From assembly GCA_010093515.1 (NCBI GenBank), contig MU001706.1:7034-71033 (forward strand): a DNA stretch of 64,000 nucleotides, in the 5' to 3' direction. The notes below the pieces were generated by a model. It was not told the DNA's origin, ran no database searches, and saw only the letters and a program-made list of their open reading frames with translations. Shown here in pieces: positions 56,701-64,000 of this stretch (its first letter is position 1; each line of letters opens with the position of its first letter). The DNA is from Lineolata rhizophorae. Lineage: Eukaryota > Ascomycota > Dothideomycetes > Lineolatales > Lineolataceae. The position numbers were made by a program, and so were the translations under genes.

Positions 56701-56891
56701 AGCTCTCTTTGCCTTTTTGGCTTAGATCAAGTGTAGTATCTGTTCTTTTCAGTTTAATCGCTGAAACGGGCCTACGGGCCCATTCTACGATTAATCCTGT
56801 TTTTAGCAACGGCTGGGGGGGCTCTGGGCTTGCTTATCCCCCCTGGCACCGTGTCGCTCGTATTGCACTATCTCGGGCTGATGCGAACACT
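56701..56891 (+). ncRNA. U2: U2 spliceosomal snRNA
   Basis: The 5' part matches the universal U2 sequence nearly base for base: CTCTTTGCCTTTTTGGCTTA, then GATCAAGTGTAGTATCTGTT and CTTTTCAGTTTAAT. The branch-site pairing element GTAGTA is at 56733-56738, opposite intron TACTAAC, as used in TUF1 intron 3. Stem-loop IIa is a GGGCC-TACG-GGCCC hairpin at 56768-56781. An Sm-like site (TGTTTTTAGC) is near 56799-56808. A G-run/C-run stem (about 56815-56821 with 56838-56843) fits stem III, and a final stem (GTGTCGC with GCGAACAC) encloses CTCGTATTGCACTATC, the stem IV loop that binds U2B''/U2A'. Ends are set by comparison with fission yeast U2 (about 186 nt) and are good to a few bases. Confidence 0.95.
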
Positions 56892-58147
56892 TTTTTGCCT
56901 CTTTTTCATCATTCTTCTTGCCTTGTGCAAGTGTCTGAAGAAGAAATGGCCTCTTCAGTGTACCCTCACATAACTGTTTCAGAAAGAATTTGTGTTGTGG
57001 CTTCTTGGTGTGGAAGTGTTATGCATTGCGTTGAGCGCGGAGAGGCAGCTCACGATGACTGTGTCGCGCGGAGTTTGGTGTTGAGAGACCTATGGAGAAC
57101 TTTGCGCCGGGCAGCCATCAACACACCACCATTTTGCTGAGAATCTTGTATATTGCCATAGTATATAGCATATTCTCCAACGCAAAGAACCTTGTCGACA
57201 TCTTTCGGGTTATGTACTCGGCCGGTTGGGTTTGCCGCCTTGTCCATCGTGCGCTAGTCGGGCCCGATGCTGAGAGCCGCCATGCAGCAGTAAGGCTCGA
57301 GCAGGTACCAAACGACTTGGAATAACGCCAAAAAGGCCAAACCGTGTTTTATGTCGCATATCACACCCTGGCTTACTACTTGAGGCTTACAAACCATGCC
57401 TCCTGAGCCTCCAGCCCCGCAGGCTTCAAAGACCATGCCCACCCATTTCAACACCATCCGGTCCACGATTCTCGAAGCTACCAGCGGCTCCCGCCCCGCA
57501 ACTCACGCTTCGACGGGATTCCGCAAGGCGACCAACTCCGCCACTCGCCACGCGCGCCGCCCGAGCATCGGAGTGCGCAAATTCACTGCCGAAGCAAATC
57601 TCCGACCGCGGACTTCGCGCCTCGACCCGGCGTGCCGCATCGCCCCGAGTTGGCGTCGTGCGTTTTCACTTCGCAGGCGAGGGCGATGCGGAGTCCCATC
57701 GAAAAGTCGGGGCTTGGCGGCAGAAGGGCGGGCAGTGCTGCCAACTTGCGCCACACGCGTGGCTGTGCGGCCCGCAGTGAGGCGGGCCGCTAGGCGTGGC
57801 TCGCGAATCTCGCGGCCGGGATACGGTGGCTCCCTCGACGAAAACGTCACGCAGCCAGTCCACCAAATTTTTCGCGGGCAATCATAAGTACACTACATAT
57901 GACGACGGGGCGGTGCGCTAATTTCATGGCTTGTAATTCTCACATTAAATTCTTTACGACCTATCCAGCAGCACTCCGTGATCCCCGGTACTCGCACATA
58001 AAATGACCTCCTTCGGCCGAATACAAAGCAAACCATGACGCCGCTATGTGATGTGCATACAAAACGACCCTCCCCACCACACCCACCCAATACTTTAACT
58101 TTTCTTTGACCCGCCTTGCTATTATGTACAGCGTATAAGAGAAAGAA
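56892..58147. other. Gene-free interval
   Basis: Between U2 and the convergent GDPase. An open frame at 57396-57887 is GC-rich and basic but has no domain and overlaps open frames on the other strand, so I do not call it. The rest shows nothing I can name. Confidence 0.45.
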
Positions 58148-60115
58148 TTACTTCGTAACTTCACGAATCTTGCACTGCCAGCCAGACTCCTGGTTTAGGA
58201 GCGGGAGACTGAATAATTCCAAGTTAGCCCGATCAGCCCCGAAAGCACCGAAATCGTGGAACGGTGGAACTTACCTGGCGCCCAAACACCATCCGAGCTC
58301 TCTCCCCTTGATCTTCTTGGCAATCTTCACCTCGCGGTCGATAGGCATCTCGTAACCCGTATGCAGCAGCGCCATCATGAAGTTCAAGTCCAGGCACGTC
58401 TCGGGCCGATCCTTGAGCTCGTCGACCGCGCCGTCGACCGCTCCGAACACATCCCAGGCGCCGGACTTCTCGCCGCGGCACACGCGCTTGGTCAGCTCGC
58501 CGAGCTCGGCCAGGCTGAAGCTCTCGGGCATGCCCAGCACGCTGGTGCGGTCGTAGAAGTAGCTGAAGAGGTAGACGTCCTCGCGGGCGAAGGTCTTGGC
58601 CAGGCTGGGCTGGTGGACGCCGTTGAAGGCGCACGGGTGCAGCTTGCACTCGGCGTCCTTCTGGAGCGTCTTCTCGGCCAGGGCGCGGCAGGTGAGGCTG
58701 CCGTCCTCGGTGGGGCCCGTCATGTTGACCTTGACGCTGGGGCCCAGCGGGTGCCCTTCGTCCAGCTCCACCTCGACCTCGCGCCACATGCCCGGCGCGA
58801 TGCACGGGTTGAGCACGGGGCGGCGGAGCTTGGCCGCGTCGGCGTTGGATCCTTCGCCCAGCAGCGTCGTTGCGACGAGCTTGTGGAGGTTCTCGCGCGC
58901 GGCCATCAGGCCGTAGCCTAGGTAGCTGTGCTGGTACAACGTAAAATCACGCCCGCCGAACGAGAGCTCGTATTTGTGGTCGCCGTCGGCGAGCTTCTCG
59001 GGGAGGCCGCCGTCGGCGGCGCCCTTGAATGTCGGCTGGAAGACGATCTGGGTGCTGCCGCCGCCGAGGTCGAAGACGGCGGCCGTGGGCGTGTCGTCGG
59101 GTCCTCCGATCTTGCCAAGCAGGTAATTTGCCGTGATCCAGGCATAGACGCCCTCGTCGCGGCCCTCCATGACTTCGACGCCGCCTTTCTCGGCGCTCAC
59201 CAACGGGAACGGGTACTTGGTCTCGAGCCGGGTTCGCACGGCCTCGAGGATGCGGTCACTCAGCTCAGGGCCTAGCTTGCGTAGGCCCGCCGTCGCCTTG
59301 ACGGCCACGGGCGTGCACGGCTTGAGCTTATCCGGCACGTGTTGCATGGCCACCTCCATGAGCGGGTCCAGCGACATGGCCGCGCCCTCGGCGTCCTCCT
59401 TGTACGATGACAGGCCCGACCCGCCTTCCTTCTTGGCCGTCTGCTCGAAGATCTCGTCCTCGAGCTCGGGCGTCTCGCCGCAGTTGTTGAAGCGGTAGAC
59501 GTGGATGCGGGAGCCGGTGCTGCCGGCGTCGATCATGAGGGCGTACTGGACGAGGGGCTTATGCGACGACGACGACTTGGTGCATCTGTCGGTGCTCACG
59601 GAGGGATCCGAGGCGACATCGCCGCCCGGCCATTTTCCGTTGTCTGCATGAAATCAACCTAGTTAGCCTGAAGACGATCTTGCTGTTTCCAAAATTTTGG
59701 CCCCAGGTCCCCTCAATGACGGAGTGTGGCTCGAGAACGCGCTCATACCTCCGCTGAAACCCAGTCTCGCGCGCTCGCCGGGCGCGAAAAAGAAGAAGAC
59801 GAGGAAGACGAAGAAGAGCAAGCCGCAGGCCTTGAGGTACCGCGACCGCTGCCCCTGGTTCATGCCGGCGAACTTGAGGTCCTTCATGAAGCCGGCGGCG
59901 GTGCCGTTGGACGCTCTGCCCGGGTATCCGCTGTGCCGATCGGGTTTCTCGAACGGGTCGCTGGCGCTCGCAGACGGGCCGGCGCTCGAGTTGCTGTGAG
60001 GGAGTGAGACGGACGTGCGACGGCGCGGTGCCGATGACGAGCCGAAGCTGAAGTAAGACCAGATACCGGGGTGCGATTCACCTCGAGGGCCGCCGACGTC
60101 GACCCCGCTGGACAT
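58148..60115 (-). CDS. GDA1: Golgi guanosine-diphosphatase (GDA1/CD39 family)
   Basis: Three minus-strand exons, 60115-59749, 59643-58275 and 58208-58148, give 598 aa; an in-frame ATG at 60271 would give 650 aa, and the true start is unsettled. A type II signal anchor (YLKACGLLFFVFLVFFFFAP) near residues 88-107 places the enzyme in the Golgi lumen. The apyrase conserved regions are all present: ALMIDAGSTGSR (ACR1), AVKATAGLRKLG (ACR2), EGVYAWITANYLLG (ACR3), AVFDLGGGSTQIVF (ACR4), and a late YLFSYFYDR block. The last 61-nt exon supplies the conserved end WQCKIREVTK after GWCLGASLPLL. The enzyme turns GDP into GMP so that GDP-mannose transport into the Golgi can continue. It is head-to-head with the PPPDE gene. 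Confidence 0.92.
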
Positions 60116-60861
60116 ATAGGAGGCCGAGCGACGAGGGAAAGGAGGGGGAGAAGCGACGGGCGGGAAGAAAACGGTCGTGGAGAGGGGCGGCTGGCGTGTT
60201 TGGAAAGCGAGCGTGGTGGTGGAACGCCGCGCCTCGAACGGGCTGCGAGGAGAGCGCGCGGACAGGGGCAAGCCAAGCGTGGCACAGGACCTGGGGGGAC
60301 CTATTTTCTGCTCCGGGATTGGCCACAGTCGCGCGCGGAAATTAAAAATACCCTAGTGCCGCGACCTTTCCGCGCCGTGAGATAAAGAGAGCGTACTGCT
60401 GCCGCTATAGCAAAAAGAAACGGACGGTCGGGTGAAATTGTATCTGGCTTTGAACGATTGCAAGATTTAAATAAATTGTTCTCCGATTCGCTGTGCTGCC
60501 GAGCGGACCACCCAACCCAACCCTGTCAAGTACTCCGTACCGGCGGCGATTACACGCCACCCCGGACCCCTAGACACCGGGCACTACTATAGGTACGTAC
60601 TACGTACTCCGTGTACGGAGTAAGCTTCGGCCCGGCACGGCGGAGCACTGCAGCCATTCATCAGCCACATCATCCCTGCGTCTGCCTGGCCGCGCCGCGC
60701 TTTCACTCTGCGAATGCCACGGCCGGCCTTTTATATGCCGGCAGCTCCTTATACGCCAGCGCTTTTGCGCCGTCCAGCACGCGCGTTCCGCCCGGCTTTC
60801 TTCAATCTTCCACAACAGGTTCTCGACACGCACAGGTGGGACTTGCGATACCCCGGCTGCC
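60116..60861. promoter_or_regulatory. GDA1/PPPDE divergent intergenic region
   Basis: About 750 bp (590 if GDA1 starts at 60271). It contains a perfect inverted repeat TACTCCGT-GT-ACGGAGTA at 60605-60622 and a related TACTCCGTAC at 60531-60540. No gene lies inside. Confidence 0.5.
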
Positions 60862-63119
60862 ATGGAGGCCCAACTCTACGTGTACGACTTGTCCATGGTA
60901 AGTACAACTGCACCCACATCTACGCGGCGACTACCCAGCGATAGTAACACAATATCTAGGGCATGGCAAGACAGGTACATAGTCTCGCCAATCACCGCTG
61001 CTTCTGCTTTATGCTCGCAAGTGACTAATTTTAATATTTCACTTAGTTCTCCGAACAATTCCTAGGAACGCGGATAGGTTTGGTGCTCCACGCTCTCAGA
61101 CTTGCTTTTATGGGTGCTAATACTAGCAAGATGCCGTGTACCACACGTCCATAGTGCTAGGGGGGATCGAGTACTTTTTCGGTCGTGGCATTCAAACTTG
61201 TCCGGCAGGAGCCACCCACCACGGACGGCCAATGGAAATCTTGCCTCTGGGAAAAACCGAAATTCCGCATGAAATTATTCTCGAATACCTGGATTCATTG
61301 AAGCAAATTTACACCGCCGAAGTTTGTAACCCACCTGCTTGCATTTTGATCTGTTGGTTCAGTTGCCCATGCTTTTGCCTTTTTCTTCATTTGTGCATTT
61401 GATGATGTCTACGTCAAGAATATATGAACTAACAGGAACTCGCTCATAGTCCTATGATCTGTTCTTGCACAACTGCAACAACTTGTAAGTTCACTTCAAA
61501 GGCATCGCCTCGCCAGTACACTCACGCAATTTAGTTCGAATGACTTCGCCATGTTCCTGGTCGGCTGCGGCATTCCGGAGCACATCACGTCGCTCCCCCA
61601 GACTGTCCTCAACACACCCTTCGGCCAGATGCTCCGTCCTATACTGGACCAGCAAATGCGGTCAATTACGCAGGCACCTGTTCCACAACAGACAACGCCC
61701 ACGCCTCGCCCGGTTCAGCAACCTAGCCAACCCCCTGCAGCCACGTCAAACGGAACAGTGTCCCAAAAGACGAGTATGAGCAGCGGTCTGCCGTATGCCA
61801 CCGGAGAAGTGCACAATGTAACCACGCTGAACGCTGTCGAGAGGCTTCTAAGTTCCGCAAAGAACTCCTGTGCCATTCTCTTCTTCACCAGCTCTACCTG
61901 CGCACCCTGCAAGATTATGTACCCGGCCTACGACCGACTCGCCGCAGAAGGTGAGGGAAAGTGTGTCCTCATCAAAGTTGACATTAACGCCGGCGGCTAC
62001 GAGGCCGCGAGCAAGTACAATGTCCGGGCCACCCCCACTTTCATCGCCTTCCTCAGAGGCGCCGTGCACGACCGCTGGTCCGGCGCCGACGAGGGCCGGC
62101 TCCGCACCAACTTCACTACATTGCTCAACTTGGCCTATCCGCCGCACCCGCACCGGCTGCTCGAGCTGCCGAACTTCTTGGGCGTCTCGCTGCGCCCCGT
62201 GACATTCGCCAAAGTGCCGCCGCTGGAAAAAGTGCTGGGCAAGCTGGGGGAGCACGCGAAGGATGCGGCCGTGGCGAGCATAGCCGAGTTCATCAGAGCC
62301 CGCGAGGCGAACAAGGACCATCTGCAGGAGGCCCCGCTGCCCGACCTCACCGCCTTCGCGGCGTTCCTACGCGCCAGCACGACGGAAATCCCCGTCGAGA
62401 ACCGCTTCGCGGCGTACGATCTGCTGCGCCTGGCGCTGCTCGACGCCCGTGTCGCCGGCTTCTTCGTCGAAGAGACGCACGCCTCCCCGGCGACCACCAC
62501 GTCGTCCGCCTCTGGCGGGCCAACCACCACTGCTCCGACCCTCGTCCATCTCATTAGCCATACCAATCGCCTCCCTATAGAGACCACGCCCTACGCCCTG
62601 CGCCTCGTGACGCTGCACGTCGCGTGCAACCTGTTCGCGACGCCGCTCAGCCAGCGCGTGGCCTGCACGTCGGAGGCGCTGGCCCACGAGCTCGTCGACC
62701 TCCTCGGCGCCTCGCTGAACGACACGACGCACACGACGACGCGGGCGGCGGCGGCGGGCCTGGCGTTCAACTTCGCGGCGGCAAACCATCGGGCGCGCAT
62801 GGAGAAGGGTGAGGAGTTGCTGGGGGAGCGCACACTGTTTCAGCTGGTGACGGCGGTGCTACACCCGTTGATGGAGGATGTTAATAAGACTGGGTCTGAG
62901 AGTGGAGCTAGTGGCACGAGTAAGGAAGTGATTAGAGGGATGAGTTTGGCGCTGGGGTTGATGGTGTATTGTTTGGATGAGAATGAGCAAGACGATGGGA
63001 CGCAAGTGCGGGATGTGGTGTTGATGCATGCGGATAGGAAGATGTTGATGGAAAGGGGAGAGGATATGAAGGATGAAGTGGTTAAGGACGTGGGGAAGCT
63101 GCTGATGAAAGGGTTTTAA
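60862..63119 (+). CDS. PPPDE (DeSI-like) - thioredoxin - PUL domain protein
   Basis: Six exons, 60862-60897, 60960-60974, 61047-61077, 61131-61321, 61450-61484 and 61535-63119, give 630 aa. The N-terminal PPPDE peptidase domain has its catalytic pair: His32 in [12 protein letters not shown] and Cys100 in [17 protein letters not shown]. After a Pro/Gln/Thr linker, a thioredoxin domain (about 195-310) carries the active-site CAPC at 225-228 ([20 protein letters not shown]) and the cis-Pro in [10 protein letters not shown]. The C-terminal PUL domain (about 325-630, [20 protein letters not shown] to the end) is the type that binds Cdc48 in Doa1/PLAA. Fungal proteins with this order exist, but their role is untested; deSUMOylation or deubiquitination at Cdc48 with a redox component is inferred from the domains. 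Exon 2 is a 15-nt microexon (GMARQ). Confidence 0.92.
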
Positions 63120-63618
63120 GATTAAGTGAGGCTAGTTGGATTGGAGGAAGGCGTTCATGAGTTTGCGGGGTTGGGTTTCATGGCTAAGTATCGCTTTCAG
63201 AGGCATTATAGTGCTATATAGAGACATTCTAGAGCTACAAGCGCGCACAGAGAGCCCCATACGCCTCAGCTTCTCTCTCGGAGTCTCGTTGAGTTCATGC
63301 TATCTACCTGGATCGTGCGCACGTGACTGATATACTTAGAGCTTGGACAGTGCCAAGCCGCCTTACCTCACTTGGGTAAGCGCCACCCGAAGCTCCAAAA
63401 TTTCTATAGCCCACCGAGCAAATCGCATTCGCGCGAAATCCTCAACTCAACACCGCACGGCGCGCTTTTTCGCGACGGTGCCTTCATCAATCCTCTCCGA
63501 AAACACGTTTCCACCTTCATCCTAGCCCTTCACATAATTTCACTTGCGGCTCACTACCCAGTTCTTTCTTTTGCCTTTCCCGTGGACTCCTTGGTCCGCG
63601 CCCGCCCACACCGCCACA
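63120..63618. promoter_or_regulatory. Spacer and NHP2 promoter
   Basis: 3' region of the PPPDE gene and a pyrimidine-rich stretch (about 63490-63600) before the ATG at 63619. No coding region is recognised. Confidence 0.4.
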
Positions 63619-64000
63619 ATGGTCAAGGACGAGGCGGCGCGCAAGGAAAAAAAGGAAAAGAAGGAGAAGCGGCGCAAGGAGAAGCACGCCGATGACAGCA
63701 GCGTGACCAAGGAGAAGCGCTCCAAGAAGGACAAGAAGTCCAAGAGCAAGACGCTCGAGGCGGCCGCTGAGGGCGACGAGGCCGCGGGCGCGAGGCTGCT
63801 CCAGGCCGCGGCCGTCGCGGGCGCTGCTACCGCGGGCGCGACTGCTGCTGAGACGGTCAATGGGAACGCAAATGCACTTGCTGCGGACGAGGATGTCGAA
63901 ATGAGCGATGCGGGAAGCGTGCAGCCCGCGCCAGAGCCGACGGTGGTGCAGGGTACGTTGGTGCCGTTTGCAAATCCGTTGGCGGACGAGAAGGAGGACA
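63619..64000 (+). CDS. NHP2: Probable H/ACA snoRNP protein NHP2 (N-terminal part)
   Basis: The open frame starts MVKDEAARKEKKEKKEKRRK and runs off the right edge (127 codons visible). A strongly basic Lys-rich start is followed by an Ala-rich, acidic stretch (DEDVEMSDAGS). It ends with TLVPFANPLADEKED, the usual entry to the L7Ae-type RNA-binding domain in NHP2 of filamentous fungi. NHP2 is one of four core proteins of H/ACA snoRNPs that guide pseudouridylation. Only the lead and the first residues of the domain are seen, so the assignment rests on that one conserved stretch. A related L7Ae-family protein would be the main alternative. Confidence 0.65.
   Translation, partial: MVKDEAARKEKKEKKEKRRKEKHADDSSVTKEKRSKKDKKSKSKTLEAAAEGDEAAGARLLQAAAVAGAATAGATAAETVNGNANALAADEDVEMSDAGSVQPAPEPTVVQGTLVPFANPLADEKED

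Noticed and set aside
57396-57887. A 163-codon plus-strand frame between U2 and the GDPase.
   Set aside because: Basic, Arg/Ala-rich composition with opposite-strand frames of similar length; no family recognised and no promoter signal.
1-64000. CRISPR arrays, LTR elements or virus-like elements.
   Set aside because: No regularly spaced repeats, no long terminal repeats and no reverse transcriptase, integrase or capsid text were seen.

Overview
The window is nuclear DNA of a filamentous ascomycete (Pezizomycotina). It shows short introns (mostly 47-140 nt) with GTRNGT donors and CTAAC/CTGAC-type branch points. It carries fungus-specific families (Zn2Cys6 factor, HET domain, DUF2421-type ER transporter, xanthine dioxygenase, Alb1, Utp8) and a U2 small nuclear RNA of the fission-yeast type. 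I cannot fix the class or genus from sequence alone. Exon structures below were worked out by hand from splice signals, frame continuity and family consensus; no alignment was run.

Positions 1-9.3 kb are accessory in character. They hold the cut-off 5' part of a pogo/Fot1-type DNA transposon (minus strand), a secreted or type I membrane Cys-rich protein (1614-2630), a 1006-aa protein combining a helical N-terminal domain, TPR-like repeats and ankyrin repeats (2708-5863, minus), and the decayed remains of a HET-domain gene (about 6.9-9.15 kb).

Positions 9.3-42 kb are mainly core genes, many in head-to-head pairs sharing a promoter. These are mitochondrial HIBCH/Ehd3 with mitochondrial EF-Tu, Elg1/ATAD5 with Utp8, and Alb1 with a ubiquitin hydrolase. 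Between them lie a coiled-coil unknown (14326-16314, minus), a six-exon ER-type transporter (17322-20856), a 115-aa unknown, a small RanBP2-type zinc-finger protein, ribosomal protein eL32 and a low-complexity unknown (34927-35820). A 3.2-kb interval (31.8-34.9 kb) has no recognisable gene.

Positions 42-53 kb are metabolic and accessory: an alpha-ketoglutarate dioxygenase best matching XanA (xanthine to uric acid) with a textbook UaY-type site in its promoter, a complete seven-exon cytochrome P450, a Zn2Cys6 regulator beside it, and a nine-exon CorA-like Mg2+ transporter.

Positions 53-64 kb hold a secreted OB-fold plus endonuclease/exonuclease/phosphatase nuclease, the U2 snRNA gene with a TATA box, a Golgi GDPase (GDA1 type) head-to-head with a PPPDE-thioredoxin-PUL protein, and the start of a probable NHP2 gene cut by the window end.

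A ribosome and RNA theme runs through the core part (Utp8, eL32, Alb1, probable NHP2, U2, and the mitochondrial translation pair Ehd3/EF-Tu). I found no CRISPR array, LTR element or virus-like element, and no canonical tRNA.
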